From positions 8,420,501-8,484,500 of the forward strand of contig CATNEN010000025.1 of NCBI GenBank assembly GCA_950097015.1: a DNA stretch of 64,000 nucleotides, given 5' to 3'. Source of the DNA: Macrostomum hystrix. Taxonomy: Eukaryota; Platyhelminthes; Macrostomidae. The translations under genes were made by a program, and so were the position numbers. Numbering within the stretch: position 1 is the first letter of the stretch; each line of letters opens with the position of its first letter. The notes under the pieces are model-generated. The model was not told where the DNA came from and made no database searches. It saw only the letters and a program-made list of their open reading frames with translations. Shown piece by piece: positions 52,652-63,698 of the stretch.

Positions 52652-55324
52652 TTATTCGCAAGTGAACAGCCATAGCTCCAGTTCTTGCAGCACAAAGTCT
52701 TCGGCCAAGCCAGTTAGTACAGGACTAGCGAATGTTTCGCATGGCTGACTGCGGCCTCTGTACAGTCCCGAGTCCAGCCAGATGGCGCCGGATCCAACAG
52801 TGAAATAATCTACCGCGCCGCGCTCGAAAAACGAATTGTCCCCAGTCCAGCCGTAGTGATAGAAGTCGTTAGTTAGCGGATTGTGAACATCGTCGTCGAC
52901 GTCCGTATCCGATTCCTCGTCGGACGAAGCGGCCGCTGCGGCAGCCGCGGTGGCAGCCGTCACCATGTCGACGCCCAGATCATTTTGAACATCTTTGGCG
53001 GCTGTGGCAGGTCGCAGCTGACTAACAGGATTGGACCAGCGGAAAACGAACGTCTCGCCGGTGCCATAGAAGTGATCAGACATCCGCGGTGGCGCGGACA
53101 GGAAGGCGCCGAATAGGCGATTGTTAGTGTCGGCCAGCAACAGCAGGCAGTAGGCGTCTGGATCGGCGTTTGAATGACAGGCCCGATAGGCCGACTGGAG
53201 GGAGAAGCCGTGCCGGCTGGCTCTGTACAGCAGGCGCAGATCGGCGCCCTCAGCTCGAGGCGGCAGTCGGCGAACTAGGTGACGCAGGCGGCGGGCGTTG
53301 AGGAGGCGGGATTCGCCGCCAAGCAGTCGGGGCAGCGGCAGCCTATCGGCTGGCACGGCGCCCGGATCCGAGCTAACAAGCCGCCAGCCAGCCGTCACTG
53401 ACGACGCCGGAGCTTCAACAAAAGCCGGCGCTTGATTGTCGACGGCGGAGGGCCGATTGACGTCGGACGCATCGGCGCCATCTGGCCTGCTGTCACAGTT
53501 GCCGGATGCAGATGGAGCCGACAGTGAGCGGATGAAGTCGCGAAGCAGTTCGGCTACGCTGGCCTCGACGCGAAAGCGCAGAGAAGTCTGCCGACTGGCC
53601 GACGTCTGGCGGCGACGCCGGCGACTAGTTCGATGATGTGGCGAATGAGGCGACGATGGCGCGGCGACTGGCACCACCTTGTTTGATTTTTTTGTTGTGG
53701 ATAATGTGACATTTACATGGGAATGTGTGTATGGAGGCCTGAAGTTACAGGGGAATGTGTGTATGGAGGCCTGAAGTTACAGGGGAATGTGTGTATGGAG
53801 GCCTGAAGTTACAGGGGAATGTGTGTATGGAGGCCTGAAGTTACAGGGGAATGTGTGTATGGAGGCCTGAAGTTACAGGGGAATGTGTGTATGGAGGCCT
53901 GAAGTTACAAGGGAATGTGTGTATGGAGGCCTGAAGTTACAGGGGAATGTGTGTATGGAGGCCTGAAGTTACAGGGGAATGTGTGTATGGAGGCCTGAAG
54001 TTACAAGAGAATGTGTGTATGGAAGCCTGAAGTTACAGGGGAATGTGTGTATGGAGGCCTGAAGTTACAGGGGAATGTGTGTATGGAGGCCTGAAGTTAC
54101 TGTGGGGAAAATGAGGCTTGTATACCTTGAGATCGACCTCCAGCCAAACGGGTCCCGGTCCCTGGGGCCACACAGCTCCGATGGAGAGCAGGTCGGCCAG
54201 CTCGTGGGTCAGGCAGAACTGCTCGGCACCCGATGCAACCACCAAAGGGTCGTCCATTGCGGGGTCGAACAGCAGAGTCTCAGGCGTCACTAGCAACACG
54301 CCGGACACCACTGGAGGATCTGGGGGATCGCTAACGCCACTAGATTGCTCAACAATGTCCGTCATTTTTTCGCCCTCCTGCTGTTGTTGCGTTGTCATTG
54401 ACAACGACTTTGTTGCTAGGCCGGCGCGAGCTTTAACAAATTGACGCTCGCTGGGATCTTCGACCCGTTCAACGTGACCAGGCGCCGGAGCGGACGGACA
54501 GCCGAGATCTTCGTCGGCTACAGCGGCCAAGGCTTCGGCAGCCGCAGCGACAGCGTCGGGGTCGGGCAATAGCAGGCGAGTGCCAGGGAGCAGGTCGCGA
54601 GTTGGCAAGCGATTTAATCGGCGCAGCTCCGACGGTGTGCTGCGATATCGCGCCGCCAGGCCCTCCAAAGTGTCGCCTGGTTGCACCTGCGGGAATGCAT
54701 GCGACAGGTTTCTGCAGTTTCTGTGTGGGCGAGAGCAAAACTATTAGGCCAGCTATATTGAGGTAGATAAATAGAATTTGTACCTAACAGTAGAGGGTGA
54801 GTGGCAGAGCGGTCTAAGGCATTTGTCTCTCACACCTGAGCTTGATTGAGCCAGAATCTCTGAGCTTGATTCTGTGGCGACACTACATTTATTTGGAGCC
54901 CAGCTGCAGAGAAAAGGCTTGGAGGCTTGTTGTGTAATTTACGCCCTCGAGGGCTAACCTTCAAGTCATAGTAAAACATGCTCACCTGTGTGAGCATGTG
55001 CCTGCATACAGTATCTGTGCTCAAGAGTCAGCAAAATAGGCAGAATTGCTATTTTGCCTATCTGTGGACAGGGGAGGTAGCCAAATATACCCTTATTTCT
55101 ACCCTTAGCTGATAATTACCTATCACAGCCATTGCATCTTTAACTTAAGCAATTAAAGCAATAGTTTAAGCAAAAAAATTTAAATCATAAAAGAGTGACC
55201 ACTTTGTTATCTTAGAATTTTCTTTTTAAAGCAACAAAATAGCTGGCAAACATTGAAAACTCACCTCATGTACAATAGTTGGCAACTTTTTCAATTCTAG
55301 TGAAGCTGAATTACTCTTCTTCAT
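52652..55324 (-). CDS. OXR1: OXR1/NCOA7-like protein: LysM, GRAM-like and TLDc domains
   Basis: OXR1-family proteins protect against oxidative stress and bind the V-ATPase through TLDc (family knowledge). Three minus-strand exons: 55349-55265 (coding from ATG at 55324), 54686-54126 and 53677-52652 (TAA), all phase 0 from the ATG, 548 residues. Exon 1 ends LPTIVHE and joins VQPGDTLEGLAARYRSTPSE, reproducing the family's TIEYTV LysM start. LysM is about residues 16-64. VSGVLLVTPETLLFDPAMDDP (about 147) is the GRAM-like segment. TLDc fills the last exon: FGAFLSAPPRMSDHFYGTGE, GWTGDNSFF, AIWLDSGLYRGRS, and the C-terminal ELELWLF. A roughly 60-residue Ala/acidic insertion splits TLDc. Exon 1 is open upstream of the ATG to its acceptor at 55350-55351, so further N-terminal coding sequence is possible. 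Confidence 0.92.
53715..54108. repeat. 32-bp minisatellite, about 12 copies, filling OXR1 intron 2
   Basis: Unit GTATGGAGGCCTGAAGTTAC plus AGGGGAATGTGT. The intron (53678-54125) is only 448 bp and almost all array. Read in the gene direction each unit carries CTGTAACTTCAG then GCCTCC, a good branch-point/acceptor-like sequence. Confidence 0.95.
54796..55075 (+). mobile_element. tRNA-derived SINE, family A, copy 3, in OXR1 intron 1
   Basis: GAGTGGCAGAGCGGTCTAAG (A box), TGAGCTTGATTCTGTGG (B box; TGAGCTTGAT occurs twice), TTACGCCCTCGAGGGCTAAC and GAGTCAGCAAAATAGGCAGA in the order seen at 44 kb. 3' end not sharply defined. Confidence 0.8.
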
Positions 55325-55351
55325 TCTGTTTGCATTTGCTTTTTGTGACCT

Positions 55352-57140
55352 AAATGAACAGATTAGCTTCTGAAAAAATAAATTTCTTTTTTAATATGGA
55401 AAAATAAAAAAGATAATTGATATAGATCCACTGTTCCATTTCAAAGTAACTTGTAATTATAGCTAACTAACTATACAACAAAGAAGTCTTTTTCTTTGGC
55501 TTTGTGTATGTAATCATTAGCTAGCAAGTATGGAATGGTAGATAAACCAATGATTAAATTCTAGCTATTATTATAGTAAAATTTTAGACAAGCACTTTAA
55601 AAGCATGCTTTTATATCAAATACATATGCAAGTCCATATCCATATCCAAATCCATATGCAAGGATCAGAAATAGCTTATTTTGTGTATTAGACTACAAAT
55701 AAATTAATTAAAAATTCATGATTAACTGAGTAGTAAGGCCTGCTTACTAGCAATAGCTATATTTTACTAATCATTCATATTTGTACATTTTTGCTTAAAC
55801 CAATTTGCTAGCTAACCATTAAAAATGGTGAGAAAAAATATATACTTCAAAATTTTAACTACATCGATTTTTTTAAAAACCAATTCCTTATTTCTAATTG
55901 TATAATCTACGCTTCTGCTATGAGATAATAATTTTTCCTTTTAATACAGCCTATGATTTGATTTTTCTGCTAAATTTAGACCAAGGAAGAGTAATAAATA
56001 TATGTGCTAACTAAATGGGAGTACTTAACTCATTTTTAGGCACAAGAAACAAACAATAGCAAAAAATATTTACATAACTTAAACATAAATTTTTATTCAC
56101 CACCGAAGTCAGTGCTACTTTCGGTTTTCAGTCAATGCAGCAAGCAGCTCTGCTCGTAAGTCCTTCCCAATTCTTGGAAAGCGCGATATTATAATTACTT
56201 ACGTTACTAAGCTTTACGGAGTTACATCATTTTTTGTAAAGAACCGTAATATTATTTTTTTAAACATTATAACCATTCTCTTTTTTAAAAGGAAGAGTAC
56301 AGTAATTAACTATATTGTTAACAGGCATCGAAGATCAGCAGTAACAATGCTGGTATCGAGATGCAGACTGATCTAGCATATATCTAGCGAAGCTGGACAA
56401 AGAAGAAAGAATAATATAATCGTATATAGATCCGCCTTTCTTCATATTTTTATTCAGAAAAACCTTTCAGGTTGATACGTCTTAATAAGCATGAGAAAAG
56501 ATCTTTCGATATTTTTCCAGTATAAGCAAGCACTGCTCGAATAATATAACATCTATATCGATATATTGTAGGAAATGTTCATAATTTATTATATTTGGAG
56601 GAAATTTAGTAGAATAGCTAAAATCCAATTTCGTCGAAAATACAAAAAAATGTATCCGTCCATTTTATGCTTTAGTAACAGCCACCCATACAGTTTTGTA
56701 AACAATATAAAAACGAATTTCCATAAGTTGTGACTAGTCATACTACTCTATGCTACCACTTTTATATGATTAAATGGCTCTCACTTTTGTAAGCAATTAG
56801 TCAAGTGGAGCAAAAAGGCCAGATCCTTTAGAAGTGAGTTCCTCACTTGTTACGAGCGTATATGCACTCTAAAATATTAATTAGGAGGCCAACAAAGACG
56901 ATTCCTGTGCTTCTTAATTTGGTGCAGAATTAGAACAATAGAACTAATTTATTATTTCCCAACAAGTTCACGTACTTCCGTCTCTTTGTCGTGCAATAAC
57001 ATATCCTCTTAAGTGTCTGTCAATATAATCAATCACTGTATGCGAGTGCTACCCTGACACCAACAAATGAGAACTTGTGAAGGTATAGGACTAATTAATG
57101 TTATCGTTTTCGGGCCTCAAGCGAATAATGCAATGAAAAT
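55352..57140. other. AT-rich region between divergent OXR1 and TRPA-like genes
   Basis: Contains the upstream regions of both genes. A small imperfect hairpin (ACCGAAGT / ACTTTCGGT) lies near 56103-56128. No further coding exon could be supported. Confidence 0.5.
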
Positions 57141-57145
57141 TCGGG

Positions 57146-57153
57146 TATAAATA
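57146..57153 (+). promoter_or_regulatory. TATA box of the TRPA-like gene
   Basis: TATAAATA followed by G+C-richer sequence, 56 bases before the ATG at 57209. With the usual 25-30-base spacing the transcript would start near 57175-57180, giving a 5' UTR of about 30 bases. Confidence 0.6.
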
Positions 57154-57208
57154 GGCCGTGCAGTTAGGAGTTCGCTCGCAGCTTTTTAGAATTCCTGACT
57201 CATCTGCC

Positions 57209-59034
57209 ATGATTCGAATCCGCCCCTTTAAAGTCAGTCTAAAACCGCCTGCCAACAGCAGTCGGGGCACCAGCATCGCCGATCACGTCAGCGAGAGCCA
57301 GTGGCCGCTGCTGATTCGCTGCCTACTACAAGACGACGACGGGGCGCTGAAAAACTTCTCCAGCAGCCGGCCAGACACTTGGCTTGACTTCCTGACCAGC
57401 TGCGACCATAGCGGCCGTCTGCGCTACTGCCCGCCAGAGTTCGACGGGAGGTCGAATAGTGCAAACCACAGCTCCAGCATCATCCACACCATCAGCCGAA
57501 TGCACCACCACCCGACTAACCCGTTCCTCATTGCGGTCATGTTCAATGCGAGGCGCTGCTGCGAGTTCATGAAAACATCGGCGCCAACGCTGGACCTGGC
57601 CGATGTCGAAGAGTTCGGCTTCAACGCTTATCACGTGCTCTTCCTGGGTCTGAAAATACTCGAGCAGGACTCAGAAACAGGACTGTCAATCAGCAGTAAG
57701 TTTGTCTACATTCGATTCTTTCTCAAAGAATTCTTCAGCATGGAACAGGTTGATCGAATGTCGCGCCGAAGTAACGGTCTGGGATTGCAGCCGCTAGGCT
57801 GGGGGGTATACTCCGGCCAGCTGAAAGTTGTCGAGAAGCTGATGTACCGCAATCACAGTCTCGGTGTCGTAGCTCACGTTGCCGGCACTATGGAGCACGT
57901 TAAGATTGATCTATCAGACTCCGTCTGTCCGGGACCGGAGAGATTCTTGACGCCGCTATCAGTCATGGCCGACGTATCCGAGACGCAACTGGACGCTCTG
58001 CGCACAATGGGAATATTCCGCCAGCCTCTGGTGATCGCTGCCTGGATTGACGCCATGTTCGCCCGCAACCGCTGGCTGTTGGTGGCCAACATTGTCGAGC
58101 GCATTGTTCACCTGTTTCTGACGCTGTCCTTCTTTGACTACACGGTTAGCGACCACCTGGTCGCGGTCTGCACAAACGCTGGCGACTCAAACCTGCCGAT
58201 AGGCTTCATGGTAACCATTGGCTACAGTCTGACAGTCTGCATTTGGCAGTTGACGGTCTCGGGCATTGGGGCAGCGCGCAAGTTCCGTTACCGGCGTAAA
58301 GTCGGCGCTGGTACCTGCCTTACATGCTGTGCGGTCTCCTGTCGCTAGCTATGCTGCTGCTGCTGCTGACACCTGGTTCGGTTTGCAATCAATTAGGATT
58401 GGACAAGCTGCGACCTCTCCTAGGCTGCCTGATGCTGGCTCACGCCCTCTTCAGCGTCCTCTTCATCCTGCTGCTCAGTCGCTTCATACCGGGCGTTTCC
58501 AGATTCACAAACAGCTTCTATAACAGCTTCACAATGTTTGGCAACTTTCTAATCTTCTATGTCCTGCTGATCGTTCTGTTTGCCCGCCTGTTCCAAGCCT
58601 CTGGCAGATTTCAGCAGCTGCAGTTGAAACAGAACTCCAGCCAGCAGCAGCAGCAGCAGCCGGTGTTCATGGAGTCATTTTACTGGGCCTTTCTTCTGAC
58701 GCTGAATGTCGTGGACACTGGCACATTCGCGCCTACGGTGGACCGTTTGGACCTGCTAGTGACACTCTTCGTGTTTATCATACTGGTGCCCATTGTGTTC
58801 ATCAATTTTGTCACTGGAGTCCTGTCCAGCGTTGTTAGCCACAGCATGGAGGGTGACGTTGAGTTCAGCTACATGCTCAAGCTCACTTTCGCTGAGCACA
58901 TGGAGACCACTTATTACTGGCTCTACCAGATTGTTGACAGGATATTTCGTAGAAAGTCGCGCCTTGTCATCGCTCTCTGCCTGCCTCTAAGGCTAAATGG
59001 CAAGTCCATGCAAGAGCTGTCTGGAAATCTGTAA
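57209..59034 (+). CDS. TRPA-like ion channel with short N-terminus (frame break near 58300)
   Basis: Predicted cation channel. From ATG 57209 (MIRIRPFKVSLKPP) about 290 residues form an ankyrin-like region (NPFLIAVMFNARRCCEFMK; QPLGWGVYSGQLKVVEKLM), then hydrophobic segments (WLLVANIVERIVHLFLTLSF; GFMVTIGYSLTVCIWQ). The reading frame changes near 58296-58320 and continues with LPYMLCGLLSLAMLLLLL, LMLAHALFSVLFILLLSRF, FGNFLIFYVLLIVLF, a pore-like FYWAFLLTLNVVDTGTF and FIILVPIVFINFVTGVLSSV to a TAA at 59034. The last segment resembles the S6 of TRPA1 (FVPIVLMNLLIG), my main reason for the family call. Total is about 605 residues against about 1,100 for TRPA1, with far fewer ankyrin repeats. The frame break is either a one-base indel or a 53-bp intron (58296-58348, GTAAAG...CTAG) that would restore frame but remove much of one helix. 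AATAAA at 59151. Confidence 0.7.
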
Positions 59035-59150
59035 CTTATCGATCGATTGATTGATCTGAAATCTGAAATATCCGCGCCCATTGTTCTACTTGAAGTAGTA
59101 TCTAGAACTTAAAATTCAGTGACGTCTTCAAACATGTTTTTTTGCCTAAA

Positions 59151-59156
59151 AATAAA
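59151..59156 (+). promoter_or_regulatory. Poly(A) signal of the TRPA-like gene
   Basis: AATAAA, overlapping a second copy in AATAAAATAAAAATA, about 115 bases after the stop. Confidence 0.6.
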
Positions 59157-59309
59157 ATAAAAATACGGTTGTTGAAAACCTATTTGTAGCCCTACGTCAG
59201 GACACTAGACTTTTTTTCTTCAGACAGAAATTTGAGGCACAAATTATCCGCATGACTAGGAATTAAAAGCAGCAGACTTTTTTAAAGAGTGGCAGAGATG
59301 GATCGCCCT

Positions 59310-61160
59310 ACCTCTCATTCTCTCTCAATCTTCCTCTCATTCTCTCAATCCAACTCTCATTCTCTCACTCCATCTCTCATTCTCTCACCCTACCTCTCAT
59401 TCTCTCTCAATCTGCCTCTCATTCTCTCACTCCATCTCTCATTCTCTCACCCTACCCCTCATTCTTTCACTCTACCTCTCATTCTCTCACCCTACCTCTC
59501 ATTCTCTCACTCTACCCCTCATTATCTCACCCTACCCCTCATTCTCTCACTCTACCCCTCATTCTCTCACTCTACCTCTTATTCTCTCAATTTACCTCTC
59601 ATTCCCTTAATCTACCTCTAATTCTCACTCTACCTCTCATTCTCTCATTCTACCCTTCATTCTCTCACTCTACCCCTCATTCTCTCACTCTACCTCTTAT
59701 TCTCTCAATCTACCTCTCATTCCCTTAATCTACCTCTAATTCTCAATCTACCTCTCATTCTCTCACTCTACCTCTTATTCTCTCACTCTACCCCTCATTC
59801 TCTCACTCTACCCCTCATTCTCTCACTCTACCCCTCATTCTCTCACTCTACCTCATATTCTCTCAATCTACCTCTTATTCTCTCAATCTACCTCTAATTC
59901 TTACTCTACCTCTCATTCTCTCACTCTACCTCATTCTCTCAATCTACCTCTCATTCCCTTAATCTACCTCTAATTCTCAATCTACCTCTAATTCTCTCAC
60001 CCTACCTCTCATTCTCTCACTCTACCCATCATTCTCTCACTCTACCTCTTATTCTCTCAATCTACCTCTCATTCCCTTAATCTACCTCTAATTCTCACTC
60101 TACCTATCATTCTCTCACTCTACCCCTCATTCTCTCACCCCACCCCTCATTCTCTCACTCTACCCCTCATTCTCTCACTCTACCCCTCATTCTCTCACTC
60201 TACCCCTCATTCTCTCACTCTACCTCATATTCTCTCAATCTACCTCTTATTCTCTCAATCTACCTCTAATTCTTACTCTACCTCTCATTCTCTCACTCTA
60301 CCTCTTATTCTCTCACTCTACCCCTCATTCTCTCACTCTACCCCTCATTCTCTCACTCTACCCCTCATTCTCTCACTCTACCTCATATTCTCTCAATCTA
60401 CCTCTTATTCTCTCAATCTACCTCTAATTCTTACTCTACCTCTCATTCTCTCACTCTACCTCATTCTCTCAATCTACCTCTCATTCCCTTAATATTCCTC
60501 TAATTCTCAATCTACCTCTAATTCTCTCACCCTACCTCTCATTCTCTCACTCTACCCATCATTCTCTCACTCTACCTCTTATTCTCTCAATCTACCTCTC
60601 ATTCCCTTAATCTACCTCTAATTCTCACTCTACCTATCATTCTCTCACTCTACCCCTCATTCTCTCACCCCACCCCTCATTCTCTCACTCTACCCCTCAT
60701 TTTCTCACTCTACCCCTCATTCTCTCACTCTATCCCTCATTATCTCACTCTACCCCTCCTTTTCTCACTCTACCAATCATTCTCTCACTCTACCTCTCAT
60801 TCTCTCACTCTATCCCTCATTATCTCACTCTACCCCTCCTTTTCTCACTCTACCAATCATTCTCTCACTCTACCTCTCATTCTCTCACTCTATCCCTCAT
60901 TATCTCACTCTACCCCTCCTTTTCTCACTCTACCAATCATTCTCTCACTCTACCTCTCATTCTCTCACTCTATCCCTCATTATCTCACTCTACCCCTCAT
61001 TCTCTCACTCTATCCCTCATTATCTCACTCTACCCCTCATTTTCTCACTCTACCAATCATTCTCTCACTCTACCTCTCATTCTCTCACTCTACCCCTCAT
61101 TCACTCACTCTACCCCTCATTCTCTCTCAATCTACATCTCATTCTCTCTCACTCTCCCTT
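59310..61160. repeat. About 20-bp pyrimidine minisatellite with higher-order structure
   Basis: Unit CTCATTCTCTCACTCTACCC with many variants (CAATCTACCT, TTATTCTC, CCCTTAAT). Blocks of variants recur in order: the series starting CTACCCATCATTC at about 60025 reappears at about 60555, and CTACCTCATATTC recurs at about 59850, 60220 and 60380. A 120-bp block recurs 60730-61060. About 92 units. Confidence 0.93.
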
Positions 61161-61775
61161 TAAACCACAATGCACAAGAATGGGAAGATTTGAAGGGGCA
61201 TTTCCAGAGCAAAGCTCATTAACGCCATGAGAGCAGTTTTGAGTCTCGTGCTCACTATCTGCTGTACACTTTAAGCTCTGCTAAGTAATCTCGACCCTAT
61301 GAGCAAGATTAATCCATAAACCGCTGCCTCCTCGTAAAAGTGCACCCGCACCAACCAGCAGGTACAGGACAGCAGACGTGGATGTTTGATTGACAGCTCA
61401 ACTTCTAGAATAAAATGCCACACTGTTTTACCCCGGCTTGTCAACTTTTCTGAACAAATGACACGGACTGCTAAACTAAGTTAAAAACGTACAATTATAG
61501 ATGTAGAACTACATTAAGGACTGGAGCATTTAGAGGCCACAAGGAATTTTCCGCAACATGTCGCCCCCCCAGATTCTTTCGCTTAAAAGTGCAAGCACAG
61601 CACAGCGCTTGGACAACGGAAATGCAAACAGCGTAATAGGAAAGTTTCATGCTAGTTAATACTGCATGCGTTCGTGAAGGGCATTCGTTTAATTATATAA
61701 ACATCATTCGAATTTTAGGTAAACTAGGTGTCGTAACTAAATACTCTGTAGTGACTTAGCAGTGTCAGCTAAATC
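61161..61775. other. Unique spacer, nothing recognised
   Basis: Unique sequence between two large arrays; no ORF or RNA gene can be supported. Confidence 0.5.
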
Positions 61776-63698
61776 AGCAGTGAATTGTAGCTGACTATTA
61801 TCACATTGTCAGCAGTGAATTGTAGGTGACTATTATCACAATGTCAGCAGTGAATTGTAGCTGACTATTATCACATTGTCAGCAGTGAATTGTAGGTGAC
61901 TATTATCACAATGTCAGCAGTGAATTGTAGGTGACTATTATCACATTGTCAGCAGTGAATTGTAGGTGACTATTATCACAATGTCAGCAGTGAATTGTAG
62001 CTGACTATTATCACATTGTCATCAGTGAATTGTAGGTGACTATTATCACAATGTCAGCAGTGAATTGTAGCTGAATATTATCACAATGTCAGCAGTGAAT
62101 TGTAGCTGACTATTATCACATTGTCAGCAGTGAATTGTAGGTGACTATTATCACAATGTCAGCAGTGAATTGTAGCTGACTATTATCACATTGTCATCAG
62201 TGAATTGTAGGTGACTATTATCACAATGTCAGCAGTGAATTGTAGCTGAATATTATCACAATGTCAGCAGTGAATTGTAGGTGACTATTATCACATTGTC
62301 AGCAGTGAATTGTAGCTGACTATTATCACATTGTCAGCAGTGAATTGTAGCTGACTATTATCACATTGTCAGCAGTGAATTGTAGCTGACTATTATCACA
62401 ATGTCAGCAGTGAATTGTAGCTGACTATTATCACATTGTCAGCAGTGAATTGTAGCTGACTATTATCACAATGTCAGCAGTGAATTGTAGCTGACTATTA
62501 TCACAATGTCATCAGTGAATTGTAGCTGACTATTATCACATTGTCATCAGTGAATTGTAGGTGACTATTATCACAATGTCAGCAGTGAATTGTAGCTGAC
62601 TATTATCACAATGTCAGCAGTGAATTGTAGGTGACTATTATCACAATGTCAGCAGTGAATTGTAGGTGACTATTATCACAATGTCAGCAGTGAATTGTAG
62701 GTGACTATTATCACATTGTCAGCAGTGAATTGTAGGTGACTATTATCACATTGTCAGCAGTGAATTGTAGGTGACTATTATCACATTGTCATCAGTGAAT
62801 TGTAGGTGACTATTATCACATTGTCAGCAGTGAATTGTAGGTGACTATTATCACATTGTCAGCAGTGAATTGTAGGTGACTATTATCACAATGTCAGCAG
62901 TGAATTGTAGGTGACTATTATCACATTGTCAGCAGTGAATTGTAGGTGACTATTATCACATTGTCAGCAGTGAATTGTAGGTGACTATTATCACATTGTC
63001 AGCAGTGAATTGTAGGTGACTATTATCACATTGTCATCAGTGAATTGTAGGTGACTATTATCACATTGTCAGCAGTGAATTGTAGGTGACTATTATCACA
63101 TTGTCAGCAGTGAATTGTAGCTGACTATTATCACAATGTCAGCAGTGAATTGTAGGTGACTATTATCACATTGTCAGCAGTGAATTGTAGGTGACTATTA
63201 TCACATTGTCAGCAGTGAATTGTAGGTGACTATTATCACATTGTCAGCAGTGAATTGTAGGTGACTATTATCACATTGTCAGCAGTGAATTGTAGGTGAC
63301 TATTATCACAATGTCAGCAGTGAATTGTAGGTGACTATTATCACAATGTCAGCAGTGAATTGTAGCTGACTATTATCACAATGTCAGCAGTGAATTGTAG
63401 GTGACTATTATCACAATGTCAGCAGTGAATTCTAGCTGACTATTATCACAATGTCAGCAGTGAATTGTAGCTGACTATTATCACAATGTCAGCAGTGAAT
63501 TGTAGGTGACTATTATCACAATGTCAGCAGTGAATTCTAGCTGACTATTATCACAATGTCAGCAGTGAATTGTAGCTGACTATTATCACAATGTCAGCAG
63601 TGAATTGTAGGTGACTATTATCACAATGTCAGCAGTGAATTCTAGCTGACTTTTATCACAATGTCAGCAGTGAATTCTAGCTGACTATTATCACAATG
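61776..63698. repeat. 35-bp minisatellite, about 55 copies
   Basis: Unit GTCAGCAGTGAATTGTAGGT plus GACTATTATCACAAT. Two binary sites (AGGTGAC or AGCTGAC; CACAATG or CACATTG) vary, with rarer GTCATCAG and TTCTAG variants; long homogeneous runs of one state sit in the middle and the GCTGAC state dominates at the ends. Confidence 0.96.

Noticed and set aside
56100-56180. Spliced-leader RNA or small nuclear RNA gene
   Set aside because: A short hairpin and a GTAAGT were noticed, but there is no convincing Sm site or recognisable leader.
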